A model generated the notes under the pieces. The model did no database searches and was not told the DNA's origin. It saw only the letters and a program-made list of their open reading frames with translations. A stretch of DNA of 64,000 nt from DATDAH01 sp963725155. Lineage in GTDB: Bacteria > Actinomycetota > Acidimicrobiia > Acidimicrobiales > DATDAH01. Each line of letters opens with the position of its first letter. Position 1 is the first letter of the stretch. Position numbers and translations under genes: made by a program. Shown piece by piece: positions 40,798 to 48,949 of this stretch. The stretch is from contig CAVRXU010000005.1 of NCBI GenBank assembly GCA_963725155.1, positions 836,445-900,444 on the forward strand, in the 5' to 3' direction.

Positions 40798-40810
40798 CTC
40801 AACCGTCGTC
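40785..40810. terminator. Bidirectional hairpin between phosphatase and LigD-polymerase genes
   Basis: GACGACGG (40785-40792) pairs perfectly with CCGTCGTC (40803-40810) around a 10-nt loop that contains both stop codons. Confidence 0.65.
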
Positions 40811-41815
40811 CTGGCGGGCCCGGCTGGGCGCGACCCGAGGGGGCTCGTTGGGTTGCTTGGGATAGACCGGCGGCCAGGGAGCATCCATCAGCCCGGCCGC
40901 CATGTCCGCCTCGTGGAGGGCGAGCAGGGGCTCGAGGGACTGCGGCCGGTCCGGCATCTCGCCCCACGGGTCGCCCCGCTCGGCCAAACGGGCAGGGACG
41001 GTGGCGATGGTCAGTTCGTCGGGCAGGACCGTGGCGATCTCGTCCCAGAACAGTGGGGTGGAGACCTGGGCGCCGACCCGGGACCGGGCGGACCATGCGC
41101 TGAACACCGTCTTGTGCGGGGCGTTCTGGTTGAAGTCGATGAAGACCCGCTCGCCTCGCTCCTCCTTCCACCACGCCGCGGTGAGCAGGTCGGGGCGGCG
41201 CCGCTCCAGCTCACGGGCCACGGCCACGGCACAGGCCCGCACCTGGTAGCTGTCCCATTCGGGGAGCAACCGCACGTAGATGTGCAGGCCCCGGTTGCCC
41301 GTGGTCTTGGGATGGGCCTCGATGCCGAGCTCGTCGAAGAGGGCCTTGACCTCGCCCGCTGCCTCCCGCAGGTGGTCGAACACGATGCCCGGCTGCGGGT
41401 CCAGGTCGATGCGCAGCTCGTCGGCGTGGTCGGGGTCGTCGCGGTGGTACGGCCAGGTGTGGAAGCCGAGGCACCCCATGTTGACGGCCCAGAGGATGTG
41501 GGCCAGGTCCTGGCTCACGAGGGCGTTGGAGGTGGTGCCGTTGGGCGTGCTGACCACCATGGTGGTCAACCAGTCGGGGGCGCCGTTGGGGACTCGCTTC
41601 TGGAAGAACGACTTGCCACTGGCCCCGTCCGGAAAGCGCTGCATCAGGGTGGGGCGCCCGGCCATCGTGCGCAACAGGGGCTCGGCCACGGCCTCGTAGT
41701 AGGAAACCAGGTCGAGCTTGGTCTCGCCCCGCTCGGCGAAGAAGACCTTGTCGGGGCTGGTGATGCGCACGGTGTGCCCGGCCACCTCCAGCTCGACCAC
41801 GTCCTTGGCCGCCAT
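40799..41815 (-). CDS. Stand-alone LigD-type DNA polymerase/primase (PolDom)
   Basis: 338 residues from ATG 41815. It shows the archaeo-eukaryotic primase fold of LigD polymerase domains: ITSPDKVFFAERGETKLDLV, LMQRFPDGASGKSFFQKRVP, the metal-binding ELRIDLDPQPG, TTGNRGLHIYVRL and RVFIDFNQNAPHKT. Family members add ribonucleotides during end joining or act in base-excision repair. Ligase and nuclease domains are absent and no Ku gene is in the window, matching the separate PolD-type proteins of mycobacteria. It faces a XRE regulator across a short intergenic region with a palindrome. Confidence 0.9.
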   Translation of the reverse strand: MAAKDVVELEVAGHTVRITSPDKVFFAERGETKLDLVSYYEAVAEPLLRTMAGRPTLMQRFPDGASGKSFFQKRVPNGAPDWLTTMVVSTPNGTTSNALVSQDLAHILWAVNMGCLGFHTWPYHRDDPDHADELRIDLDPQPGIVFDHLREAAGEVKALFDELGIEAHPKTTGNRGLHIYVRLLPEWDSYQVRACAVAVARELERRRPDLLTAAWWKEERGERVFIDFNQNAPHKTVFSAWSARSRVGAQVSTPLFWDEIATVLPDELTIATVPARLAERGDPWGEMPDRPQSLEPLLALHEADMAAGLMDAPWPPVYPKQPNEPPRVAPSRARQDDG

Positions 41816-41852
41816 GGCGCTCACGGTAGGGGCTGGAGCCGGGAGCACGGCA

Positions 41853-41869
41853 CTTACCCCACGGGTAAG
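41853..41869. promoter_or_regulatory. Palindromic operator candidate between PolDom and XRE genes
   Basis: CTTACCC (41853-41859) and GGGTAAG (41863-41869) form a perfect inverted repeat with a 3-bp spacer. It lies 35 bp upstream of the XRE regulator start and 37 bp upstream of the divergent PolDom start. This is the size and position expected of an operator for a dimeric helix-turn-helix protein, so autoregulation by the XRE protein is likely. Confidence 0.6.
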
Positions 41870-41904
41870 CGCTCCCGGATCGGGCCGTCGTTAGGGTCGG
41901 CGCC

Positions 41905-42699
41905 ATGAGCCTCACCACCTCGCCACCTCGGGTGGGGGAGCTGCTCCGGGACTGGCGCCGTCAGCGCCACCTGAGCCAGCTCGACCTGTCGATCGAGGCC
42001 GAGGTGTCGTCGCGTCATCTCAGTTTCGTCGAAACCGGGCGGGCCAAGCCCAGCAGGGAGCTGCTGTTGCACCTGGCCGAGCACCTGGAGGTGCCGCTGC
42101 GGGACCGCAACGCCCTGCTGCTGGCAGCCGGGTTCGCCCCCGTGTACCGGGAGACGCCGATGGACGCTGAAGAGATGGCGCCGGTGCGCGGCGCATTGGA
42201 CAAGATCCTCGCCGGCCACGAACCGTTCCCGGCCCTGGCCGTCGACAGCCGGTGGGACCTGATCTCGGCCAACGACGCCGCCCTCGGCCTGCTCAGCGTG
42301 GGCGTGGCCCCCGAGCTCCTGGTCCCCCCGGTGAACGCCATGCGCGTGACCCTTCACCCCGACGGCCTGGCCCCCCGCATCGGCAACTTCGAGGAGTACA
42401 GCGCCCACCTCCTCCTCCGCCTGCACCGCCAGGCCCTGCTCTCCCAGGATCCGGCCATCGCCGACCTCCTCGACGAGCTCCGTGGTTACCCCGGCGTGGT
42501 CGAGCACACCAGCGCCGCGGTGGAGCCGGTGGCTCTGCTCTTCTCGCCGTTGCGCATCGAGGCCCCCGACGGCGGGGAGCTGGTGTTCTTCTCGACCCTG
42601 GCCACGTTCGGCACCGCGTTGGACATCACCTTGGCCGAGCTGTCCATAGAGCAGTTCTTCCCCGCCGACGCGGCCACGGCCGCCGCCCTCCGGGGCTGA
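41905..42699 (+). CDS. XRE-family regulator with MmyB-like ligand-binding domain
   Basis: 264 residues. Residues about 8-65 are a lambda-repressor-like helix-turn-helix (LLRDWRRQRHLSQLDLSIEA followed by VSSRHLSFVETGRAKPS). Residues about 95-255 match the MmyB-like PAS-type domain (DSRWDLISANDAALGLLS, NFEEYSAHLLLRLHRQALLS, LVFFSTLATFGTALDITLAEL). In this group the domain is thought to bind a fatty-acid-like ligand. The gene is divergent from PolDom, with a palindrome between, and its stop directly abuts the stop of the LCP gene (GCTGATCAGC). Confidence 0.9.
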   Translation: MSLTTSPPRVGELLRDWRRQRHLSQLDLSIEAEVSSRHLSFVETGRAKPSRELLLHLAEHLEVPLRDRNALLLAAGFAPVYRETPMDAEEMAPVRGALDKILAGHEPFPALAVDSRWDLISANDAALGLLSVGVAPELLVPPVNAMRVTLHPDGLAPRIGNFEEYSAHLLLRLHRQALLSQDPAIADLLDELRGYPGVVEHTSAAVEPVALLFSPLRIEAPDGGELVFFSTLATFGTALDITLAELSIEQFFPADAATAAALRG

Positions 42700-44145
42700 T
42701 CAGCAGGACTCGCCCTCGGGGGCCTGGGGGACCTCGCCGAGCACCGTCGTGGTCGGGAGGTCGGGCAGCGTGGTGCTCGGGGCGGGCGTCGACGGCGGCG
42801 GGGCCGTGGTCGCCGGAGGGACCAGCGTGGGCGCGAGGCCGGCGTAGTCGAGCCCGGTGATGACTTGGACGTCGGCCGTGCCGGTGTCGGCCACCTGCTC
42901 GAGCTGGGCCCCGGCGACCAGCTGGCTGGCCACGAACTGCGCGTTGGCCTCGTCGCCGGCCTTGTAGCGGATCACCGTCTGGGCGAAGTCGAAGCGCTCG
43001 GCGTCGCCCGTGCCGGGCGAGGTGTCGAACCCGAGGCCGCTCAGCCCAGTCGCCACCTCGGTGGCCTGGCCAGTCGTGCCCGTGCCGTTGAGCGTCGTGA
43101 TGCCGACCGATGCGGCGTCGGCCGCCCCGACGCCGGCGTCGGGCCCGGCGACGCCCCGGAAGATGTTCAGACGGGCCTGGTTGGCCTCGTTGTCGACCAT
43201 CCGCACGATGCTGGCCTCGCCGACCGAGTCGAGGTAGACGTCCAGCGCCATCGTCTTGAGCTGCTCAGGGTCGAAGGACCGGAATCGGCGGCCCAGCTGG
43301 AGCAGGTCGTCCACGACCAGGGTGTCGTCGAGGGAAACGCTGTTGATGCCGGCGTTGATGAGGGTGTTGAGGGTCAGGGGGTTCCGGACCCCCTTGTCGA
43401 TGGCCCGCTGGATCGTCCTGCGAATGAAGTCCTGCTGGCGGGAGATGCGACCGAAGTCACCGGTCCCGTCGTAGTGCCAGCCGCCGTCCTCGTAGTACTG
43501 CAGGTACCGGGAGCGGGCGTAGGCCAGGGCCTGGTCGGGGCTCAACGTGACGCATCCGGTGCTGGTGACGTTGAGGCCTGTGTGGGTGTCCCGCAGCGGC
43601 TTGTCGAAGTAGATCGGGACGCCGTCGACGGCCTCGACCAGTTCCTGGAACCCAAGGAAGTCGACCTCGACGTAGTGGTTGATGGGGATCCCGAAGTTCT
43701 CCTGGATGGTGGCGATGAGCGTGTCGCGCCCGGCCGACAGGGCGGCGTTGATCTTCGACTCACCCCAGTTGGGGATGTCCACCCAGAGGTCACGGGGGAA
43801 GGACAGCAACTGGGCCTGGGTCTCGTCGGGGTCGATCCGCAAGACCATGATCGTGTCCGAGAGGACTCCCTCGTCAGCGCGGGCGGCGGGGTCGCTCTCG
43901 TCGAGGCGGGCCGCGCTGTCCGTGCCCACCAGCAGGTAGTTCTGGGGCTCGCCCGGGTCTTCGGCGGGGGCATCGAGGACCCCGGTACCGAGATCGATGT
44001 GCTCGATCTGCTCCAGTTTGTCGTTGGCGTAGCCGAGGGCCGCGGCCAGGCCGAGCGTGGCCATGACCATGGCGATGTTGAAGGTGATCAGCAGGCGCTG
44101 GGGCCACGTACGACGTGGACGCCTGCCATCCCTTCCTCGAGCCAT
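42700..44145 (-). CDS. LytR-CpsA-Psr (LCP) family cell-wall ligase with LytR_C domain
   Basis: 481 residues. An N-terminal membrane helix (ITFNIAMVMATLGLAAALGY) precedes the extracytoplasmic LCP domain: NYLLVGTDSAARLD, VLSDTIMVLRIDPD, the Arg-rich LLSFPRDLWVDIP, INAALSAGRDTL, VDFLGFQELVEAVDGVPIYF and ALAYARSRYLQYY. A LytR C-terminal domain (ITTLNGTGTTGQATEVATGL) and a Thr/Pro tail with a final Cys follow. LCP enzymes transfer lipid-linked glycopolymers to peptidoglycan, in actinobacteria notably arabinogalactan or teichoic-acid-like polymers. The gene stands alone between the XRE gene and dinB. Confidence 0.92.
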   Translation of the reverse strand: MARGRDGRRPRRTWPQRLLITFNIAMVMATLGLAAALGYANDKLEQIEHIDLGTGVLDAPAEDPGEPQNYLLVGTDSAARLDESDPAARADEGVLSDTIMVLRIDPDETQAQLLSFPRDLWVDIPNWGESKINAALSAGRDTLIATIQENFGIPINHYVEVDFLGFQELVEAVDGVPIYFDKPLRDTHTGLNVTSTGCVTLSPDQALAYARSRYLQYYEDGGWHYDGTGDFGRISRQQDFIRRTIQRAIDKGVRNPLTLNTLINAGINSVSLDDTLVVDDLLQLGRRFRSFDPEQLKTMALDVYLDSVGEASIVRMVDNEANQARLNIFRGVAGPDAGVGAADAASVGITTLNGTGTTGQATEVATGLSGLGFDTSPGTGDAERFDFAQTVIRYKAGDEANAQFVASQLVAGAQLEQVADTGTADVQVITGLDYAGLAPTLVPPATTAPPPSTPAPSTTLPDLPTTTVLGEVPQAPEGESC

Positions 44146-44177
44146 CGGGCGAGGCTACCGACGACTCGGGGCCGAGA

Positions 44178-45392
44178 TCAGTCGGGCAGCATCGGCACGC
44201 TGAACCCGGTCGAGCGCCCGAGGAGCACGGCCCGACGGATGGCGTCGTGGCCGAAGCGCTCGTGCACGTCGTCGAGGACGGCGTCCAGTGCCCTCCCGCT
44301 GAACCGGTCGAAGGGCAGGGTGAGCTGCACGAATCCCCGGTCGTCGAGGTTGCCCACCGCGACACCCACCAGGGTCAACCCGCCCCGCTCGTCGATGAGA
44401 GGGCCGGCCTCGGCCAGGAGGCCCCGCACCGTGGCGAGGACGGTCGGCGTGTGGGCGGTGGCCCGATCCAGCGTGTGGGAGCGGGTGGCCCGGCTGAAGT
44501 CGTCGAAGCGAAGGCGGAGGGTCACGGTGCGTCCCGCCCTGTCGGCCTTGCGCATCCGACGGGTCACTCGGTCGACGATGGCGACCACCGTGGCGTCGAT
44601 GTCGGCCGCCGTCTTCGGGCGCCAACCGAGAGCGCACTGCGAACCGATCGACCGTCGCCGCCGCCCGACCTCCACCGGACGGGGGTCGCGGTTGTGGGCC
44701 AAGGCGTGGAGGTGACGCCCGGAGGCCGGGCCGAGCATCGCGACCAGCGAGCCCTCGTCCAGCCGGGCCACCTCGCCGACCGACCGGATGCCCCGGGACC
44801 GGAGCTTCTCCGCCGTGACCGGTCCCACCCCCCACAGGCGTTCGACGGGCAAGGGGTGCAAGAAGGCCAGCTCGCCGTCCGGCGGGACGACGAGCAACCC
44901 GTCGGGCTTCCCGACGGCGCTGGCCACCTTGGCCAGGAACTTGGTGCGCGCCACCCCGACGGTGATGGCCAGACCCACCCGCTCGCGGACCGCTCGCCGG
45001 AGCTCGGTGGCGATGGCGACGGGTGGCCCCGAGACCCGGCCCAGGCCGCCGACGTCGAGGAAGGCCTCGTCGATGGACAGCCCCTCGACCAGTGGCGTGG
45101 TGTCCTCGAAGACGGCGAACACCGCCTTGCTGGCTTCGGTGTAGGCCTCCATCCGAGGCGGCACGACGACAGCCCATGGGCAGAGTCGCCGGGCCTGTGC
45201 GCCCCCCATGGCCGTTCGGATCCCGAATGCCTTCGCCTCGTAGCTGGCCGCCAGCACGACCCCTCCACCGACGATCACCGGCTTGCCCTTCAAGGTGGCG
45301 TCGTCCCGCTGCTCGACTGAGGCGTAGAAGGCGTCCAGGTCGGCATGCAGGATGGTGGCGTCGCCCCGAAACACGAACACATGTTCCCACAT
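44178..45392 (-). CDS. dinB: DNA polymerase IV (Y-family, translesion)
   Basis: 404 residues from ATG 45392; an upstream extension to 45644 is not supported. Active-site motifs ILHADLDAFYASVEQRDD and GLSIDEAFLDVGG, YEAKAFGIRTAMGG, ITVGVARTKFLAKVASAVGK and the HhH-type LWGVGPVTAEKLRSRGI are all present, as is a little-finger domain (TVTLRLRFDDFSRATRSHTL). No beta-clamp binding motif of the usual QLxLF type is obvious at the end; QLTLPF about 45 residues from the C-terminus may be it. Pol IV copies damaged templates with low fidelity. Confidence 0.95.
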   Translation of the reverse strand: MWEHVFVFRGDATILHADLDAFYASVEQRDDATLKGKPVIVGGGVVLAASYEAKAFGIRTAMGGAQARRLCPWAVVVPPRMEAYTEASKAVFAVFEDTTPLVEGLSIDEAFLDVGGLGRVSGPPVAIATELRRAVRERVGLAITVGVARTKFLAKVASAVGKPDGLLVVPPDGELAFLHPLPVERLWGVGPVTAEKLRSRGIRSVGEVARLDEGSLVAMLGPASGRHLHALAHNRDPRPVEVGRRRRSIGSQCALGWRPKTAADIDATVVAIVDRVTRRMRKADRAGRTVTLRLRFDDFSRATRSHTLDRATAHTPTVLATVRGLLAEAGPLIDERGGLTLVGVAVGNLDDRGFVQLTLPFDRFSGRALDAVLDDVHERFGHDAIRRAVLLGRSTGFSVPMLPD

Positions 45393-45487
45393 CGCCGCGG
45401 TCCGCACCACAGAGACGCCAGGGATCGTTCTCACGCTGTTCACCGGACCGGCGAGGGGTGGAAACGTCGAGGTGACACCCTCGGGCC

Positions 45488-45733
45488 ATGTACGACGGCG
45501 AGACGGTGGCAGTGGCCGAGCGGGTGATCGTGAGCCCGAGCAGCGGGGTCTTCGTGCCCAGCGGCAACGGGCCCGACGTCGCTGAGGGGGCCGTGATCGG
45601 CCACGTGCAGGGAACCGGCGACAGTCGGGTCCCGGTGACGTCACCGTTCAGGGGACGGTTGATGCGGATGGTCGCCCTCGACGGCGAGCGGGTGTTCACC
45701 CACGACCGGATCGCCTGGATGCGGGCCGCCTGA
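45488..45733 (+). CDS. Small lipoyl/biotinyl-like barrel protein lacking the modified lysine
   Basis: 81 residues. The sequence reads as two short strand hairpins (VIVSPSSGVFVP, EGAVIGHVQG, VPVTSPFRGRLMRMVALDGE), a pattern like the biotin/lipoyl-attachment barrel in which SPFRGRLMRMVA would sit where an AMKM or DKA motif is expected; no lysine is present, so it cannot be biotinylated or lipoylated. It starts 95 bp upstream of and divergent from dinB. No Shine-Dalgarno is clear. Confidence in the gene is moderate and in the fold low. Confidence 0.55.
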   Translation: MYDGETVAVAERVIVSPSSGVFVPSGNGPDVAEGAVIGHVQGTGDSRVPVTSPFRGRLMRMVALDGERVFTHDRIAWMRAA

Positions 45734-45906
45734 CGCCGGTCGACCCGGGCTGAGCCGGCCCGCAAGCTTCCCCCGGACGGGGTCCCATCGCCTTCGATGG
45801 ATGAGAGCGCGACGAAGGTCACGGCCGATCCGAGGACAAACGCCGACCCAATCCCCTCGGCGGTTCCGGACGTAGTACCCCGTGAACCCGACGAAGGGAT
45901 GTGCGA

Positions 45907-46449
45907 ATGAAGCGCTTTCGCCCACTGCTCGTGCTGGTCGTGGCCGGCCTCCTGCTCGCGGCCTGCGGGGACGACTCGTCCTCCAACAACGACACGGCCG
46001 CATCGGACACGACGGCGGCGTCCGACAGTGGCGGCTACGGCTCGCCGTCGGACACGACCGCGGCCCCGGACACGACGGCTGCGCCGGCGGCCACCGGCGC
46101 CACGACGGTCGCCGTGGGTGACCTCGGCGACATCGGCGAGGGCCTGGTCGACGCCGATGGTCTGACGCTGTACCTCTTCGAGCAGGACGACGGGACGACG
46201 AGTGCCTGCACCGGGGGCTGCGCCGACGTGTGGCCGGCGCTGGTTGCTGACGGCGAGCCGACCGGGGGTGACGGGGTCGACGCGTCACTGCTGGCCACCG
46301 CCGACGGCCAGGTGCCCAACCAGGTCGTCTACAACGGCCACCTCCTCTACCGCTTCGCCAGCGACACCGCCCCCGGCGACGTCAACGGGCTCGGGATCCC
46401 GAGCTGGTACCCGGTCGATGCCGCGGGCGACGCCATCGACGCCGACTGA
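45907..46449 (+). CDS. Lipoprotein with COG4315-type secreted repeats
   Basis: 180 residues from ATG 45907 (GAAGGG 8 nt upstream; in-frame GTG at 45901 is too close to that site). Signal sequence KRFRPLLVLVVAGLLLAACG has lipobox LAAC. An unstructured Thr/Ser/Ala linker follows, then two repeats of the Lipoprotein_15/COG4315 type: LTLYLFEQDD with CTGGCADVWPALVADGEP, and VVYNGHLLYRFASDTAPGDV with GIPSWYPVD. The family is extracytoplasmic with unknown role and is often near ECF sigma factor genes, as here: the sigma/anti-sigma pair begins 21 bp downstream. Confidence 0.88.
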   Translation: MKRFRPLLVLVVAGLLLAACGDDSSSNNDTAASDTTAASDSGGYGSPSDTTAAPDTTAAPAATGATTVAVGDLGDIGEGLVDADGLTLYLFEQDDGTTSACTGGCADVWPALVADGEPTGGDGVDASLLATADGQVPNQVVYNGHLLYRFASDTAPGDVNGLGIPSWYPVDAAGDAIDAD

Positions 46450-46470
46450 GGGGCGGTCGGGCGTAGCGTC

Positions 46471-47037
46471 GTGGCCATGTGGGACGCGTCGGACGAGGCG
46501 CTGCTCGCCGGCTTCGCCACGGGCGAGCCCACGGCCACGGCCGTGTTCGTCCGACGGTTCCAGCGCCGGCTGTACGGCCTCGCCATGACCATCGTGGGGG
46601 AGGACGCGGCCGCCGACGTGGCCCAGGAGGCCTTCGTGCGGGCCTGGCGCCACGCCGGCGCCTACGACGCCCGTCGGGGCTCGGTCCCCACCTGGCTCCT
46701 GACGATCACCCGGAACCTGGCTCTCGACCATTTGCGGGCCGGCCGTTCCCGCCCGGTCGACCCCGTGGACCCCGTCACCATCGTCCTGGCCGCCCGCGGA
46801 CCGGGTCCCGAGGACCAGGTGGTGCTCGCCGACGACGCCGGGCGGGCGACGGACGCCCTCCGGGAGCTCCCCGTCGACCAGCGTCGAGCGTTGGCCCTCG
46901 CCGCCCTGGGCGGTCGGACGGCGCGTGAGATCGGCGAGATCGAGGCCATCCCGCTGGGGACGGCCAAGACCCGGGTCCGGACCGCGCTCCTCCGGGTGCG
47001 GGACACCCTGGCCGAGGGGGAGGTCCGCCGTGACTGA
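46471..47037 (+). CDS. ECF-type RNA polymerase sigma factor
   Basis: 188 residues (GTG 46471; ATG 46477 is an alternative). Sigma-2 region: FVRRFQRRLYGLAMTIVGED, DVAQEAFVRAWRHAGAYDAR, VPTWLLTITRNLALDHLRAG. Sigma-4 region: LRELPVDQRRALALAALGGR, REIGEIEAIPLGTAKTRVR. The sequence pattern resembles SigK-like ECF factors paired with membrane anti-sigma proteins. Its stop lies 5 bp inside the anti-sigma gene. It probably drives a small cell-envelope stress regulon including the upstream lipoprotein; that is inference from position. Confidence 0.92.
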   Translation: MAMWDASDEALLAGFATGEPTATAVFVRRFQRRLYGLAMTIVGEDAAADVAQEAFVRAWRHAGAYDARRGSVPTWLLTITRNLALDHLRAGRSRPVDPVDPVTIVLAARGPGPEDQVVLADDAGRATDALRELPVDQRRALALAALGGRTAREIGEIEAIPLGTAKTRVRTALLRVRDTLAEGEVRRD

Positions 47038-47719
47038 CGGCCCGGACTGCCAGGCCCTGCGCGCGGTGGCCGCCGAGCTGGCCCTCGGCACCCTCGAGGG
47101 AACCGAGCGGGGCGAGGCCCTCGCCCATCTCGCCCGCTGCCCGGATTGCCGGGCCCATGTGCAGGATCTGACCGAGGTCGTGGACCAGCTGCTGGCGGTC
47201 GCCCCGGAAGCCGAGCCACCGGCCGGTTTCGAATCGGCCGTGATCGCCCGCATCGGCGCCGAGCGGGGCGCCACGGTCACCCACCTCCCCCGACGGCGGC
47301 GGTTCGCCTTGGCCGCCGCGGCCGCCGTCGTGTTGGTGCTCGGCGGCCTGGGGGCGGGCCTCCTGGTCGGCCGGGACACCGGGGACAACGGGCCGGAGCT
47401 GGCGTCGGCGCCCATGACGAGCACGGGGGGAGAGACCGTCGGCGAGGTGTGGCGCTACGGCGGGGACGACGCCGTGCTCTTCGTGGCGGTGCCGGCCTGG
47501 AGCGACGTCGCCTTCGCCGGGCCCCAGGCCCCGAGCTACTCGCTCCACCTCGAGCTGACGGACGGCACGACCACCGAGGTCGGTCACTTCACCCTCGGTG
47601 GGGGCCAGAGCTCCTGGGGTATCGCCACCGACGTCGAGGGGGCGGACATCGCCGCCGTGTCGGTCGTCGACGACGCCGGGCACGCTTGGTGCACGGGACG
47701 CTTCCCTGACGCTGCGTAG
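47030..47719 (+). CDS. Membrane anti-sigma factor with zinc-binding ZAS motif
   Basis: 229 residues from GTG 47030, overlapping the sigma gene by 8 bp. The N-terminal anti-sigma domain has the H-x3-C-x2-C motif (LAHLARCPDCRAH), and the conserved Cys in DCQALR may complete a zinc site. One transmembrane helix at about residues 91-113 (FALAAAAAVVLVLGGLGAGL) separates it from an outside domain of about 115 residues with beta-strands (YSLHLELTDGTTTEVGHFTL). The cytoplasmic part should hold the sigma factor until a signal outside releases it. Confidence 0.9.
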   Translation: MTDGPDCQALRAVAAELALGTLEGTERGEALAHLARCPDCRAHVQDLTEVVDQLLAVAPEAEPPAGFESAVIARIGAERGATVTHLPRRRRFALAAAAAVVLVLGGLGAGLLVGRDTGDNGPELASAPMTSTGGETVGEVWRYGGDDAVLFVAVPAWSDVAFAGPQAPSYSLHLELTDGTTTEVGHFTLGGGQSSWGIATDVEGADIAAVSVVDDAGHAWCTGRFPDAA

Positions 47720-47730
47720 CCTCCGCCGTC

Positions 47731-48387
47731 ATGGAGGCGTGGGAGGAGATCGACGACGGAGCGACCACCTGGCGCTTCGAGACGGCCTTCCTGAAGTCGA
47801 ACTGGACCTGCCTCTGGGGCCGGGGCTGTCGGGGGATCCTGGCCGAACCGGCCGAGCACCTCGGGCAGGGCTGCTGTTCGGTCGGGGCGCACCTGGAGGG
47901 CGACGAGGCCCCCACCGTCGCCGCGCTGGCCCTCTTCCTGGACCCTGCGCGCTTCCAGCACCACGCCGAGGCCGCCGACGGCGGAGTCTTCAGCGACGAC
48001 CGTCGGACCAACACCAGAGTCGTGGACGGGGCCTGCATCTTCCTCAACCATCCGGGGTTCGCCGGCGGGGCGGGCTGCGCATTGCACCTCGCCGCGCTGG
48101 ATGCCGAGGAGTCGCCGCTGGACTGGAAGCCCTCGGTCTGCTGGCAACTCCCCATCAAGGTGGACTGGGCCGACCGGGGTGACGGAGGCGAGACCGCGAC
48201 CGTCCGCCGGTGGGACCGTGCGGCGTGGGGCGAGGTGGGCGAGGAGATGGCCTGGTGCTGCACCGAGGGGCCCGAGGCCTTCGTCGGCGACCAGCCCGTG
48301 ATCGACTCGCTGGCCGAGGAGCTCGAAGAGGTGGTGGGGGCCGAGGTCTTCGTCCAGCTCCGGAGCAGGCTCGGGGCCGGGGCCTAG
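47731..48387 (+). CDS. Cysteine-rich conserved cytoplasmic protein, function unknown
   Basis: 218 residues with many Cys, several of them followed by Gly or paired: WTCLWGRGCRGI, GQGCCSVGAH, GACIFLNHPGF, GCALHLAAL, SVCWQLPIKV and MAWCC. A His-rich segment (FQHHAEAADGG) also occurs. The spacing suggests a zinc or Fe-S site, as in DUF3109/YkgJ-type proteins, but I cannot confirm the family. No signal peptide. It starts 11 bp after the anti-sigma stop in the same direction, so it may be part of that operon, and it converges with the SRPBCC gene with a 4-bp overlap. Confidence 0.7.
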   Translation: MEAWEEIDDGATTWRFETAFLKSNWTCLWGRGCRGILAEPAEHLGQGCCSVGAHLEGDEAPTVAALALFLDPARFQHHAEAADGGVFSDDRRTNTRVVDGACIFLNHPGFAGGAGCALHLAALDAEESPLDWKPSVCWQLPIKVDWADRGDGGETATVRRWDRAAWGEVGEEMAWCCTEGPEAFVGDQPVIDSLAEELEEVVGAEVFVQLRSRLGAGA

Positions 48388-48860
48388 CGGGGCCCCCGCT
48401 TCACGCGGCGGGCCAAGATGCCGAGGGTGGCCCGGAGGGAGGCCTCGGGGATGATCGGGAAGATGGCGGCGTCCCGCCACACCGGGTCGATGTTCGACCA
48501 GTCGTAGTACGAGGTGACGAGGGTCCCTTCGTCGGTGGGCTCCAACCGATAGCCGTAGATGTGGCCGATGGGGGGCTCGATCTGGCCGAGGATCGTCCAC
48601 GCGATCTCCCGATCGGCCTCGAAGGTCGTGATCCGCACGGTCACGTCGTACTTGCCCATCGGGTAGTCGTTCAGGGCCTCGCGGTCCATGTGGACGACGA
48701 ACTCGTCACCGACGGCGCTCGCCGGCTCACCGGTGGCGTCCAGCAGCATCCCCGAGGCGTCGATGTCCACGTGGCCCTGGGGGTCCCGCACGACCGCGAA
48801 GATCGTCGCCGGGTCGGCCTCGATCGTCCGCTGGACCTCGAACCTCTCGGTGTTCGTCAT
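48384..48860 (-). CDS. SRPBCC/polyketide-cyclase-like protein
   Basis: 158 residues from ATG 48860. The START/Bet v1-like layout can be traced: RFEVQRTIEADPATIFAVVR at the first strand and helix, DEFVVHMDREALNDYPMGKY, TFEADREIAWTILGQ, GYRLEPTDEGTLVTSYYDWS and a long C-terminal helix region (PEASLRATLGILARRV). Such proteins bind hydrophobic ligands in a central cavity. Members with unknown ligands are common in actinobacteria. No neighbour points to a pathway; the EamA transporter gene is divergent, 90 bp away. Confidence 0.82.
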   Translation of the reverse strand: MTNTERFEVQRTIEADPATIFAVVRDPQGHVDIDASGMLLDATGEPASAVGDEFVVHMDREALNDYPMGKYDVTVRITTFEADREIAWTILGQIEPPIGHIYGYRLEPTDEGTLVTSYYDWSNIDPVWRDAAIFPIIPEASLRATLGILARRVKRGPR

Positions 48861-48949
48861 CCCTGCATCCTGCCGGGGTACGGAGCCACCCCCAAACAGC
48901 GAGGTCGCGCTCCGGAGCGAGAGCTCCGGCGAGGGAGCATGATTGCCCC

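Noticed and set aside
42865..44715. 616-residue open frame on the + strand
   Set aside because: Antisense to the LCP and dinB genes; composition is Val/Gly/Asp-rich without any motif.
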